A stretch of DNA of 64,000 nucleotides from Rhodobacteraceae bacterium IMCC1335 (GTDB lineage: Bacteria; Pseudomonadota; Alphaproteobacteria; Rhodobacterales; Rhodobacteraceae). A program made the position numbers and the translations under genes. The stretch spans positions 3,211,001-3,275,000 of the forward strand of contig CP046864.1 of assembly GCA_039640495.1 (NCBI GenBank), written 5' to 3'. Within the stretch, counting starts at the first letter, position 1; each line of letters starts with the position of its first letter. Under the pieces are notes generated by a model that worked only from the letters and a program-made list of their open reading frames with translations, was not told where the DNA came from and searched no databases. This document shows, one piece after another, positions 19,837-29,085 of this stretch.

Positions 19837-20217
19837 CGCCGGGCTTTCTGCTTTTGCTCATCTTGACTAAGCGTTAATGTCGTTTTCTTTCAGTTTTGCA
19901 AGAGGTTGAGCTTGCATTTCCAAGATCAAATCAACCCTGGCTAATAAAATTTATCGAGCAGGACGCGCTTCATGCGCATCAGACCAACCAAATATCTTAT
20001 TTTTGGGGATCGTCAGCTCTGATCTGTAAAAACCCGTCACGAGCACGCCTATGATTGGGCAGAGCGCAGGCTATCCAGGCCTATGCCCTGCAAAAACCGA
20101 ATTCCCCAGATAGGCCAAAGCCCCAAAACCTTCGAAATCCATAAGGTAAATCGATTTTTCGTTTGCAACTATCCCCATTCTAACGCTCTTCAGGCATAGG
20201 CCGAAGCGGACCATAAA
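19837..20217. other. Intergenic, nothing recognised
   Basis: About 380 bp. No ORF with family resemblance, no tRNA, no clear terminator. It should hold the cysQ promoter. Confidence 0.5.
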
Positions 20218-21309
20218 CTATAACGTAACGGCTTGCCCAAGGCGCGCCGAGTCTTGCGCAGCTTGCCCCATGCGTACCGCCCAAATGCCATCGTTCAAAC
20301 TTACTTCCACCGCACGTCCTTGTCGCACAACCGCTAAAAACCGCTGATGCTGATAAAAGGTCGATCCATTGTGATCTCCTGCCTCTAGCAAAGCCGGATC
20401 GACCGGAATTGCAAGCTCTTCGCGCAGGCCAGAATGGCGCGGCGAAATCACCAGCTTTGGATCTGGGGCGCGCTGCGATTGGTTCATCCAAAACCGCGTT
20501 GGTCCGGGCACGAATGCCTCGATCTTGCCGCGCGGACCCACAACGGATATTTCTTCCTGAAAATGCGCCCCTTCAGCAAACATACATAATTCTAGCATTG
20601 CCTTCGTACCATTTTCGAAATCTACGATCACATAACCATGATCCCAAATATCAGGAACGGCGCCCGCATAAGTTTCGTCTAAATGGTTCACAGCCTGACC
20701 ACCGCTGGCCATGATCCGCGTTGGATTAGATCCGGTCAACAGGCGCATCAGGTCAAAAAAATGACAACATTTTTCGACAAAGGTGCCGCCACTATTGACA
20801 TTAAAGCGGTTCCAATCGCCAACTTTTTCCAAGAACGGAAATCGGTGCTCGCGGATGCTTAACATCTTCAAACCGCCTGTCACGCTTTCAAAGCGATCTT
20901 TCAAGGCTGCAATGGGCGGCATGTAGCGATATTCCATGGCCACCCAGACAGGCGCGTTATATTGGGTTTTAAAAGCCTCAACGCGGGCCAAATCCTGAGC
21001 ATTGGTGAATAAGGGTTTTTCAACCAAAACGGGGCGTGCCGGATAGTGGGCGATGCGCTCTAATTGCTCCAAATGAACATGATTGGGCGATACGATCACC
21101 AAACAATCAAGATCTTCACGCGCCAGAAGCTGATCCAAACTCTCAACAAAAACTGCGTCCGGGGCGAGGCCTTGCGCAGCCTGGCGCATCTTTGAATCTG
21201 GTTCAAAAATTGCCACCACAGCTGTTGCGGGCAAAAGAGCTATATTGCGCAGATGTTCTTGCCCCATCATACCACAGCCTATAATCCCATAGCGGGTTAT
21301 TTCTTGCAT
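20218..21309 (-). CDS. Gfo/Idh/MocA-family oxidoreductase
   Basis: NAD(P)-dependent dehydrogenase of sugars, inositols or related polyols; the substrate cannot be read from sequence. 363 residues, Rossmann motif GIIGCGMMGQEHLRN at the N-terminus and the EKPLFT motif with the catalytic lysine near residue 98. HFFDLMRLL in the C-terminal domain also fits. It lies 9 bp after the GntR regulator in the same transcript and diverges from the monooxygenase operon. Confidence 0.9.
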   Translation of the reverse strand: MQEITRYGIIGCGMMGQEHLRNIALLPATAVVAIFEPDSKMRQAAQGLAPDAVFVESLDQLLAREDLDCLVIVSPNHVHLEQLERIAHYPARPVLVEKPLFTNAQDLARVEAFKTQYNAPVWVAMEYRYMPPIAALKDRFESVTGGLKMLSIREHRFPFLEKVGDWNRFNVNSGGTFVEKCCHFFDLMRLLTGSNPTRIMASGGQAVNHLDETYAGAVPDIWDHGYVIVDFENGTKAMLELCMFAEGAHFQEEISVVGPRGKIEAFVPGPTRFWMNQSQRAPDPKLVISPRHSGLREELAIPVDPALLEAGDHNGSTFYQHQRFLAVVRQGRAVEVSLNDGIWAVRMGQAAQDSARLGQAVTL

Positions 21310-21318
21310 TCTGTTACC

Positions 21319-22014
21319 TTATTTAATGCGCGCCACATAGCGCGCTACGTTTGTGTCAATCCAGTTTTGAGAATATTCAACCGTCTCACCGGTTTGCGAC
21401 CGGCTTAACCGCGCCGCAAAAAGGCAGGGCGTACCTGGCCTTGGGTCAAACCCATCTGGTGCCCATTGCGGCACCGGCTCTAGCCCCAATTGATCTTCGG
21501 CTTCGGTAATCCAAAGATTGAGAACATTGCGGTAATAAAGATAAAGCGAATGAGACAATTCGCTTGTGCTAAGCTGCGCTGCTTGATCCCCGTCCAACCA
21601 AATTTCTTCAAGCACCGCCGGCTGCGCGTTAAGCGATCTTAACCTGCGAATGCGATAGGCCTTTGACGCCGGCCCAAAGGCCGGAAATGCAGCGGGCTTT
21701 GGCAATAAATCAACATTCAAAACCTGCGCGGTTGGCAAACCCCCGCCATCGATCAGCTCAACACGGAAGAAAGAATAAACCGAATTGGGCGTGGCGCCCG
21801 TTTTCACATAATTTCCTGAGCCTTGACGCTTCTCCAAAAGCCCTTTCGAATTCATATCATCCAATGCTTTACGCAACGTGCCCACTGAAATGCCCAATTC
21901 GGCAGCCATTTGCCTTTCCGGCGGCAAACGTGCGCCATCCAAATACCGCCCCGCCGCGATATCGCGGATAAGCATTTCGCTTATCTGAACATAGGTCGGC
22001 AGTACGGTTTTCAT
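21319..22014 (-). CDS. GntR-family regulator (HutC/UTRA type)
   Basis: 231 residues: winged-helix DNA-binding domain (LPPERQMAAELGISVGTLRK, then KRQGSGNYV) at residues 10-75 and a UTRA effector domain behind it. It is divergent from the LLM-AKR-flavin reductase operon and in front of the Gfo/Idh gene, so it probably represses both. The effector would be the substrate of that pathway. Confidence 0.9.
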   Translation of the reverse strand: MKTVLPTYVQISEMLIRDIAAGRYLDGARLPPERQMAAELGISVGTLRKALDDMNSKGLLEKRQGSGNYVKTGATPNSVYSFFRVELIDGGGLPTAQVLNVDLLPKPAAFPAFGPASKAYRIRRLRSLNAQPAVLEEIWLDGDQAAQLSTSELSHSLYLYYRNVLNLWITEAEDQLGLEPVPQWAPDGFDPRPGTPCLFAARLSRSQTGETVEYSQNWIDTNVARYVARIK

Positions 22015-22112
22015 CGGTGTTTATCATCCGCCTTACGAAAATTGATATACTATTGATTTACATAAACTCAGGTGCTACGCAAGGCGCAAAAGACAAAAAG
22101 GATCCCTGAAAT

Positions 22113-23267
22113 ATGACCATCGTCCCCATCACGTCAACAGAGTTAGACGCGGTCGAAGTCTCCTGGTTTTCCGCGCTGTGTTCAGATGATTTTCAATATC
22201 TTGGCGTGCCTGATGGCACGCTGCGATCCTCATGGGCCCATTGCAGTAACATCGTTAAAAAAGCCGAAGCGCAGGGTTTTCGGAACATTCTATGCCCCTC
22301 CTCATATCAGGTTGGCCAAGATACGCTGAGCTTTGTCGCCGGCTGCGCTCCGATAACCGAAAAGATCAACCTGCTGGCCGCTGTGCGGTGTGGAGAAATG
22401 CAACCCATCATGCTGGCGCGCACGATTGCCACGTTGGACCATATGCTGGAAGGGCGCCTTACGGTGAATATCATCAGCAGCGATTTCCCCGGCGAAAAAG
22501 CAGATAGTGCGTTTCGCTATCAACGCTCGCGTGAAGTTGTTGAAATTCTCAAACAAGCCTGGACGCAAGATGAAATCAACTATCAGGGCCAAGTGTATAA
22601 TTTTTCCGGCCTCACCACAGATCCAGCAAAACCCTATCAGACCGGTGGGCCTTTATTGTATTTTGGCGGTTATTCTCCCGCCGCGCTGGAATTATGTGGG
22701 CAACATTGCGATGTCTATTTGATGTGGCCCGAGCCAAAAGAGCAAATCGCGGAGCGTATGCGCGCCGTCAACGCGGTTGCCGAACGCTATGAGCGCAGTT
22801 TGGATTACGGATTGCGCGTGCATGTGATCGTGCGCGATACTGAACAAGAAGCGCGCGAATATGCGCAACACCTGGTATCAAAACTTGAGGATGATGCTGG
22901 CCGTGCCATTCGCGAACGGGCGCTGGACAGCACATCGCTAGGCGTGGCGCATCAAGCCAAAAATCGCGATCTTGCGGATATGGAAGGCTTTGTTGAACCG
23001 CATCTTTGGACAGGTGTGGGCCGCGCCCGCTCGGGCTGCGGTGCGGCGATTGTTGGTTCAACTGATCAAGTCTTATCTGAACTTGAATCCTATCAAAAAA
23101 TGGGAATCCGCGCCTTTATTCTTTCCGGATATCCGCATATGGAAGAATGCGAACATTTTGGAACCCGCGTTATGCCGCAATTGAACACCTGTTCCTTACC
23201 ACAAGCTTACGGTCGGCAACCAAACACAAACCCATTAACACCCCTCGGGGCAGGAGAGCGCCGCTAA
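22113..23267 (+). CDS. LLM-class FMNH2-dependent monooxygenase (SsuD-like)
   Basis: 384-residue TIM-barrel monooxygenase using reduced FMN and oxygen. Resemblance to SsuD-type enzymes is seen in LLAAVRCGEMQPIMLARTIA, the NIISSDFPGE segment and the C-terminal SGYPHMEECEHFG. SsuD family members desulfonate alkanesulfonates, but related enzymes act on other compounds. AAGGATC lies before the ATG. It is the first gene of a three-gene operon whose last gene supplies the flavin reductase. Confidence 0.9.
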   Translation: MTIVPITSTELDAVEVSWFSALCSDDFQYLGVPDGTLRSSWAHCSNIVKKAEAQGFRNILCPSSYQVGQDTLSFVAGCAPITEKINLLAAVRCGEMQPIMLARTIATLDHMLEGRLTVNIISSDFPGEKADSAFRYQRSREVVEILKQAWTQDEINYQGQVYNFSGLTTDPAKPYQTGGPLLYFGGYSPAALELCGQHCDVYLMWPEPKEQIAERMRAVNAVAERYERSLDYGLRVHVIVRDTEQEAREYAQHLVSKLEDDAGRAIRERALDSTSLGVAHQAKNRDLADMEGFVEPHLWTGVGRARSGCGAAIVGSTDQVLSELESYQKMGIRAFILSGYPHMEECEHFGTRVMPQLNTCSLPQAYGRQPNTNPLTPLGAGERR

Positions 23268-24157
23268 TGCAACGCATTGAACTTACATCTTCTTTAAGCC
23301 TGTCGCGGGTTATCTATGGCATGTGGCGCTTGGGCGATGATTCTGACACCAGCATAAGTCACATCCGCAACAAGGTCGCAGCCTGCTTAGAGCAGGGCAT
23401 CACCACCATGGATCAGGCCGATATTTATGGCGGCTATATGGCTGAAGAATTGCTCGGGCAGGCTTTGCAAGGAACCGATCTGCGCAATAAAATCGAAATC
23501 GTTACCAAATGCGATATTGTGGCGCCCGTAGGCCGGTATGAAACTGCGTCGGTGAAACATTACGATACCAGCCGCGCACATATTCTAGCCTCGGTCGATC
23601 ATTCGCTCCGCCTGATGGGAGTTGATCACATCGATTTGCTTTTATTGCATCGCCCAGACCCTTTGATGGACCATCTGGAAACCGGCACGGCGCTTGATGA
23701 GCTGGTGACCAGCGGCAAAATCCGCAGCGTGGGTGTGTCCAATTTCAAACCCTATGATTGGGACTTGCTTCAATCCGCGATGAAGCAAAAACTGGCCACC
23801 AATCAAATTGAACTTAGCGTTCTTGAACACAACGCGCTGACCAATGGCGATGTAGCGTTTCATCAGCGTCATGGCACGCCGCTGATGGCGTGGTCGCCTT
23901 TGGCCGGCGGGCGCCTTTTCCAAGATGCCCATGCTGACGTGTTGTCGGTGCTTGCTGAAATTGGCGCAAAGCAAGGCAAAGCCGCCGACGCCGTGGCAAT
24001 CGCGTGGCTTTTGGCGCATCCTGCCAATATTCTTCCTGTTTTGGGCACCAACAATATGCGGCGCATTCAATCACTGTCAGATTGCACCGATATCGCTTTG
24101 TCGCGCGAAGAGTGGTTTGAAATCTACACAGCCGCTTTAGGGCATGAGGTGGCTTAA
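23267..24157 (+). CDS. Aldo/keto reductase
   Basis: 296-residue NADPH-dependent carbonyl reductase of the YdhF-like group. The catalytic tetrad is visible: D and Y in TMDQADIYGGY, K in IVTKCDIV and H in LLLLHRPDP. The ATG overlaps the monooxygenase stop by one base (TAATG), with CAGGAGAG upstream, which rules out the longer open frame. It probably reduces an aldehyde or ketone released by the monooxygenase. Confidence 0.92.
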   Translation: MQRIELTSSLSLSRVIYGMWRLGDDSDTSISHIRNKVAACLEQGITTMDQADIYGGYMAEELLGQALQGTDLRNKIEIVTKCDIVAPVGRYETASVKHYDTSRAHILASVDHSLRLMGVDHIDLLLLHRPDPLMDHLETGTALDELVTSGKIRSVGVSNFKPYDWDLLQSAMKQKLATNQIELSVLEHNALTNGDVAFHQRHGTPLMAWSPLAGGRLFQDAHADVLSVLAEIGAKQGKAADAVAIAWLLAHPANILPVLGTNNMRRIQSLSDCTDIALSREEWFEIYTAALGHEVA

Positions 24158-24663
24158 TGGTCAACGCGGTTCAGCCTCTAGGGGCATCCGACACGCCGTT
24201 TGACAGCGGCGCGTTTCGCTCGGCTTTGGGGCGCTTTGCAACGGGTATCACGATCATTACATGCTCGCATGACGGGCAGCCTATGGGCATCACGGCCAAC
24301 AGCTTTGCCAGCGTGTCGCTGGATCCGCCCCTGGTCCTTTGGTCGCCGGCAAAAGCCTCGCGCCGTCACCTCGCCTTCAGCCAAGCAACCCATTTTGCAA
24401 TTCATATCTTGGAAGCGGGTCAGGAAGCACTTTGCCATAGCTTTGCCCGACCGGGGGACGGCTTTAAAAACCTTGAGTGGCAAACAGGCGCACAAAATGT
24501 GCCTTTGTTTCCCGGCTGTTTGGCCCGTTTTGAATGCAGTTTATACGCACAACACGACGCAGGCGACCATACGATCATTATCGGACATGTGGACCGTTTT
24601 GAAAAAAACGAGGGCACGCCGCTCGTGTTCAGCCAAGGCGCGTATCTGAAAACCCACGCATGA
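24157..24663 (+). CDS. Flavin reductase (two-component monooxygenase partner)
   Basis: 168 residues, flavin-reductase-like split barrel (GRFATGITIITCSHDG, GITANSFASVSLDPPLVLW). Supplies FMNH2 to the LLM monooxygenase two genes upstream. Start overlaps the AKR stop by one base, so all three genes are translationally coupled. Confidence 0.92.
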   Translation: MVNAVQPLGASDTPFDSGAFRSALGRFATGITIITCSHDGQPMGITANSFASVSLDPPLVLWSPAKASRRHLAFSQATHFAIHILEAGQEALCHSFARPGDGFKNLEWQTGAQNVPLFPGCLARFECSLYAQHDAGDHTIIIGHVDRFEKNEGTPLVFSQGAYLKTHA

Positions 24664-24892
24664 AGGCGGTTTATGCGTTGCGCCCATGGCCCAATCGCAA
24701 ACTGCTTTAGAGCCTTTAATATCAACATCATCACCGAAAGAAATTGCGTCTGTGGCATTGCTGTTTTACGGCCCGCGCCGATATCCGCGATCACACCTGA
24801 AAAATAAGCCAATGGCTCGCGTGATGTTTTCCATTGATACAGGTTTTGCCATTCACACAATACACAGGATCGGCTTCGGATCTGGCGGTCGT

Positions 24893-25684
24893 TTATCCCC
24901 AGGGCGGTGGAGTTTTGCTCAAGAATGCGTCTATTCCCTGCGCCGCTTCTACGCCTTCCCAAACATCCGCCAGCGCCGAGATCGTATATTCAATAATCGC
25001 ATCATCGATTGCTGGGCCCAGTTTCCGCGCCAAACGTTTGGATGCAGCCACCGCGCCGGGCGCCACCTGTAAATACGGGTTGATTTCATCTTCAAGGCGC
25101 GCTTCGACCGCCTCTGCGGGAAGATAATCGGCGATTAAATCCAGATCTTTGGCTTCAGCAGCGCCAAAAATTTTGGCGGACATGAAGACGCGGCGCGCCT
25201 TACCCTCGCCCATCCGCGCAATCACATAAGGGCTTATGGTGGCCGGAATAAGCCCTAAACGCGTTTCCGTCAGGCCAAATTTTGTGGTGTCTTCAGCGAT
25301 CGCAACATCGCAAATAGCCGCCAACCCAACCCCTCCGCCATAGGCGCCGCCCTGCAAAACACCAATGAGCGGTTTCGGCAAAGTGTTGAGCCGTTTTAGC
25401 ATCTGCGCCAATTTACGCGCCTCAGCCATCCGCCCTGCGCGATCCGCGGCGATCTGCGCCTTCATCCATTCCAAATCACCACCGGCGCAAAACACGCGCC
25501 CACGACCGCGCAACACCACCACGCGCACGGCATCCATAGCGCTAACTGTTTGTGCAAATTCATGCAGATCGGCAATCATCTGGCCGGAAAATGCGTTGCG
25601 CTTTTCAGGCCGGTTCAACGCGACGGTCAAGACGCCACGCGCATCGCAGGAAAGATCGAGCGTTTCAAATTTAGGCAGCTCCAT
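24893..25684 (-). CDS. liuC: Enoyl-CoA hydratase, methylglutaconyl-CoA hydratase-like
   Basis: 263-residue crotonase-fold protein. Oxyanion-hole motifs are VFCAGGDLEWMK and GGAYGGGVGLAAICD. Assignment to LiuC (3-methylglutaconyl-CoA to HMG-CoA in leucine breakdown) rests on its 14-bp overlap with HMG-CoA lyase, the next enzyme in that pathway. By sequence alone it could be another enoyl-CoA hydratase. Confidence 0.8.
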   Translation of the reverse strand: MELPKFETLDLSCDARGVLTVALNRPEKRNAFSGQMIADLHEFAQTVSAMDAVRVVVLRGRGRVFCAGGDLEWMKAQIAADRAGRMAEARKLAQMLKRLNTLPKPLIGVLQGGAYGGGVGLAAICDVAIAEDTTKFGLTETRLGLIPATISPYVIARMGEGKARRVFMSAKIFGAAEAKDLDLIADYLPAEAVEARLEDEINPYLQVAPGAVAASKRLARKLGPAIDDAIIEYTISALADVWEGVEAAQGIDAFLSKTPPPWG

Positions 25685-26531
25685 GCACCAACCCCTTTGC
25701 CATCCGAGCCGCTTTTTCCAATTTTATCAGATCAAGGCCGGTTTCAAACCCCTGCGCTTGCATCAAAGCGGCAACCGCCTCAGTGGCAACATTGCCTTTG
25801 GCGCCCGGCGCATAGGGGCACCCGCCTAGGCCGCCAATCGCGGCGTCAAACACCCGGATCCCATACCCCAGCGACAGCAAGATATTTTCAAGCGCCCGTT
25901 GATTGGTATCGTGGTAATGCCCGGCTAAAGCACTTGCCGGTACACTGTCAAGAACCGCCTGAAGGGTTTTATCCAAGCGCTCCGGCGTGGCCTGACCAAT
26001 CGTATCGCCCAGGCTAATTTCATAACATCCCATGTCAAACAAAGCCTGTGCCACCCAAGCCGTGCGCTGCGGTGACACCGCCCCCTCATAGGGGCAATCA
26101 GTGATACATGACACATATCCCCGCACCGGAATGCCCGCGGTTTTCGCCGCCGCCATCATCGGGATAAACCGGGCAAGGCTGTCCTCGATCGAGCAATTGA
26201 TATTGGCTTTGCTAAAGGCCTCGGAGGCAGCGCCAAAAATAGCAATCTCATCTGCCGAGGCATTTTTTGCCGCCTCAAACCCCTTCATATTCGGGGTCAA
26301 TGCCGTATAGCTTATGCCCGGCACGCGGATCAGTCCAGCCATCACCTGCGCAGCATCAGAAAGCTGCGGCACCCATTTTGCCGAGACAAAGCTGGTGACT
26401 TCGATTTTGGACAGCCCGCATTCTGACAGCGCATTCACCAAGGCAATTTTATCCGCTGTGGCAATCGGCGCGGCCTCATTTTGCAGCCCATCCCGTGGAC
26501 CCATTTCAAACACAGTGACCCGCTCGCCCAT
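25671..26531 (-). CDS. liuE: Hydroxymethylglutaryl-CoA lyase
   Basis: Splits HMG-CoA into acetyl-CoA and acetoacetate, the last step of leucine breakdown. 286 residues, TIM barrel. The N-terminal EMGPRDGLQNE and metal-binding AGHYHDTNQRA fit, as does the catalytic-cysteine loop GLGGCPYAPGAKGNV. It overlaps liuC by 14 bp. The usual liuA, liuB and liuD genes are not next to it. Confidence 0.92.
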   Translation of the reverse strand: MGERVTVFEMGPRDGLQNEAAPIATADKIALVNALSECGLSKIEVTSFVSAKWVPQLSDAAQVMAGLIRVPGISYTALTPNMKGFEAAKNASADEIAIFGAASEAFSKANINCSIEDSLARFIPMMAAAKTAGIPVRGYVSCITDCPYEGAVSPQRTAWVAQALFDMGCYEISLGDTIGQATPERLDKTLQAVLDSVPASALAGHYHDTNQRALENILLSLGYGIRVFDAAIGGLGGCPYAPGAKGNVATEAVAALMQAQGFETGLDLIKLEKAARMAKGLVHGAA

Positions 26532-26701
26532 TTATCCCTACACCGCTTATTGCCCATCTCAAATGCGGGCACGCCAATCTTGCCCGCTTACGCCCAAGAG
26601 CGCAAACCTATTTCAGCAATTATCCATGACAAACTAAAAATTGAGATTGTGCTTAAAGCAGCAACCCGTCACAAAGCGAGAAGAGAAAAAAATAGGGTGA
26701 T

Positions 26702-27967
26702 ATGATGATTGAGGAAAAGCCCGGACTATTAGCGCAGGTTCGCGATAAATTTGCCCATGTCGATAGCTGCCCGTTTACCGGCCCACGCGTGTTTTTCGAA
26801 AATGCAGGCGGCGCCTTAACGCTGAAATCAACCGTTGAAACATCTGCAAAATTTGCGGCTATTCCCGACAATCAAGGGCGGGATAATCCGGCCAGCCATG
26901 CGCTTATGGCGATTATCAAGAAAGCAAAAGATCAATCTCATGTGTTGTTCAACGCGCCAGATGGTCAATTTTTTGTGGGGGAAAGCGGCACTGAATTATT
27001 GTTTCGCATGGTGCGCACGGCCGTGATGGCGGCGCCTGAGGGCGGCGTTGTTCTGGGGTCCAGCGTAGAGCACCCTGCCTCGCGCAGCGCCGCGCAGCAT
27101 TGGGCAAAGGCGACAAACCGTCCCTATATCAGCGTGCCCCATAATCAAGAAACCGGCGCCGTTGAGGCGGCGAATTACGCGGCTCATGTAACGCCCGATA
27201 CACGAGTTGCCACCATTTTGCATACCTCCCCCGTGACCGGAATGGGAATGGATGTTGCGGCTATTTCAGCCGCAATACGCGCCGTGGCGCCTGATTGCTT
27301 TATCATCGTTGACGGGATTCAACATGCGGCGCATGGCGCGCTAAACCTTGCCAGCTATCATGTCGATGGCTATGCAATCTCGCCCTATAAAATGTTTTCG
27401 CGCCATGGGTTTGGCTATGGGTGGATTTCTGATCGTTTAAGCAAGCTTGATCATGAAACCTTGTTAAACGGCCCTGCAGAAAATTGGGAACTTGGCACGC
27501 GCGATACCGGCGCCTATGCCACAATTTCAGATATCGTTGACTATTTGGATTGGTTGGGCTGTCAGTTTAGCGATAGCGGCGATTTGCGCAAACGGCTTGA
27601 AGCCGCGTCATGGGCCATTCAGCACCACGAAAAAGCGCTAACAGATGCCATTTTATATGGGTCTGATAATTTGCCGGGTATACGAGACATGGATGGGATT
27701 GAAGTTATTGGCGGCTATGAAAACCCACGCCGCGAGGGCTTGGTTGCGCTGCGCGTGACCGCGCAGGCCTCAAGCGATGTGGTCGCTGCGCTGAACAGCG
27801 CCGGTATTCGCACCCATACCCGCAAAGCTGATCACTATTCGGGCAATATCTTATCCCCGATGGGATGGTCCGATTGCATCCGCATATCGCTGTGCCACTA
27901 TAATTCCAAAAGCGAAGTCCGCCAATTGCTATCGGCGCTGAAAGAGATCACAGAGACCACGAACTGA
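26702..27967 (+). CDS. Class V aminotransferase (cysteine-desulfurase-like fold)
   Basis: 421-residue PLP enzyme. The PLP lysine lies in AISPYKMFSRHGFGYGW, with VDGIQHAAHG as the aspartate/histidine segment. No IscS/SufS active-site cysteine loop is clear. Substrate unknown. Two ATGs in tandem start the frame (26702, 26705) after AGGGTG. Confidence 0.85.
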   Translation: MMIEEKPGLLAQVRDKFAHVDSCPFTGPRVFFENAGGALTLKSTVETSAKFAAIPDNQGRDNPASHALMAIIKKAKDQSHVLFNAPDGQFFVGESGTELLFRMVRTAVMAAPEGGVVLGSSVEHPASRSAAQHWAKATNRPYISVPHNQETGAVEAANYAAHVTPDTRVATILHTSPVTGMGMDVAAISAAIRAVAPDCFIIVDGIQHAAHGALNLASYHVDGYAISPYKMFSRHGFGYGWISDRLSKLDHETLLNGPAENWELGTRDTGAYATISDIVDYLDWLGCQFSDSGDLRKRLEAASWAIQHHEKALTDAILYGSDNLPGIRDMDGIEVIGGYENPRREGLVALRVTAQASSDVVAALNSAGIRTHTRKADHYSGNILSPMGWSDCIRISLCHYNSKSEVRQLLSALKEITETTN

Positions 27968-28012
27968 TTTCTGGCCGCCGGGCGCAACCCGCGCCAGAGG
28001 GCCAGAAATCAG
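27964..28012. terminator. Long inverted repeat between convergent genes
   Basis: Perfect 13-bp arms CTGATTTCTGGCC / GGCCAGAAATCAG around a 23-base GC-rich loop. The left arm overlaps the aminotransferase stop. Position between convergent genes suggests a bidirectional terminator, though a T-run is missing. Confidence 0.65.
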
Positions 28013-28019
28013 CTCTGTA

Positions 28020-28466
28020 TTATTCGCGCCAGCGCTTATTCAGATGATCGACGATCTGATCGCGCGCCTGGCGATAAGAGGCCATTTTTACCTCGCGGCT
28101 CTCGCCCAATTCCGTCGGATCCATTATCGGCCAATATTCTACCTCTAGATGAAAAAAGCGGGTTAATTCCAAAGCGCGTTGCTGGCTTGCAGGCGATAGA
28201 GCCACCACCAAATCAAACGCAGAGAGGTGATCGCCCCCCTGCGCCATTTCATCAAAACTACGGGTGCGGTGACGCGACAGCTCAACGCCAATTTCTTCGC
28301 AGACGCTGATCGCAAATCCGTCAATTTCAAGATCATTCATCACGCCCGCCGATTGCACATAAATTTCAGTGCCATAGAGCTTTTTCATAATGCCTTCCGC
28401 CATAGGAGAGCGCACGGCATTATGGTCACAACAAAATAAAATAGATTGGGGCAAAGTATCCGACAT
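28020..28466 (-). CDS. Low-molecular-weight protein-tyrosine phosphatase / arsenate reductase family
   Basis: 148 residues with the P-loop CX5R near the N-terminus (FCCDHNAVRSPMAEG) and the general-acid loop IMDPTEL. Cannot separate tyrosine phosphatase from arsenate reductase activity by eye. Start at 28466 leaves a single base after the UPF0262 stop; GGGGGTG is the ribosome site. Confidence 0.88.
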   Translation of the reverse strand: MSDTLPQSILFCCDHNAVRSPMAEGIMKKLYGTEIYVQSAGVMNDLEIDGFAISVCEEIGVELSRHRTRSFDEMAQGGDHLSAFDLVVALSPASQQRALELTRFFHLEVEYWPIMDPTELGESREVKMASYRQARDQIVDHLNKRWRE

Positions 28467-28467
28467 A

Positions 28468-28950
28468 TTATTCACCCCCAAAATGCAAAACGCAAATAAG
28501 TGTAAACAAGCGGCGCGCCGTATCATTATCAATTTCGGCCTTATCAACCAACCGTTCGCTCAGAATCCGCGCGCCTTCATTATGAATGCCGCGACGGGCC
28601 ATATCGACGGTTTCAATCTGGCTGGGTGGCATATGTTTCACAGCATCGTAATAGCTTTCACAAATCGCCCAGTAATCCTTGACCACCTGCCGAAACGGGG
28701 AAAGCGACAGATGAAATTCAGCCACTTTCACCTGCGTTTCAGTGCCCACATCAAAAACCAAGCGTTTTTCTTTAATTGAAAGACGCACGCGATACGGCCC
28801 AGGCGCAATGTCGCGCTGGCCGCGCGCCGGCAAAACAAAATTATTTTGTTCTAACAGATCAAACATCGCCACGCGGCGCTCTTGTTCAATCTCCGGTGTG
28901 GGAACCGGCAGATTTTGATCATCGATCTCTATATGCACAATATGGGTCAT
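28468..28950 (-). CDS. UPF0262 family protein
   Basis: 160 residues. Conserved alphaproteobacterial family of unknown function, always found near hisD and the phosphatase. The IEIDDQNLPVPTPEIEQERR start and PFRQVVKDYWAICESYYDA are typical. The ATG at 28950 is preferred over an upstream start because family members begin there. Confidence 0.87.
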   Translation of the reverse strand: MTHIVHIEIDDQNLPVPTPEIEQERRVAMFDLLEQNNFVLPARGQRDIAPGPYRVRLSIKEKRLVFDVGTETQVKVAEFHLSLSPFRQVVKDYWAICESYYDAVKHMPPSQIETVDMARRGIHNEGARILSERLVDKAEIDNDTARRLFTLICVLHFGGE

Positions 28951-29085
28951 CAGACATCCATCAAACGTTGGTAGTTGCAATTGCAAAAAAGGGCAGAGCG
29001 CGCGCAGTCAAAGACAAGCCTACCCTTTATTCGTTATTGAATTTTAATCGGATCAGATCCGAAAGACCAGAGCAGAGACAGCCAC

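Noticed and set aside
24420-24962. Minus-strand frame spanning the flavin reductase 3' end and the gap to liuC
   Set aside because: Mostly antisense to the flavin reductase; no family pattern, so the 230-bp gap is left unassigned.
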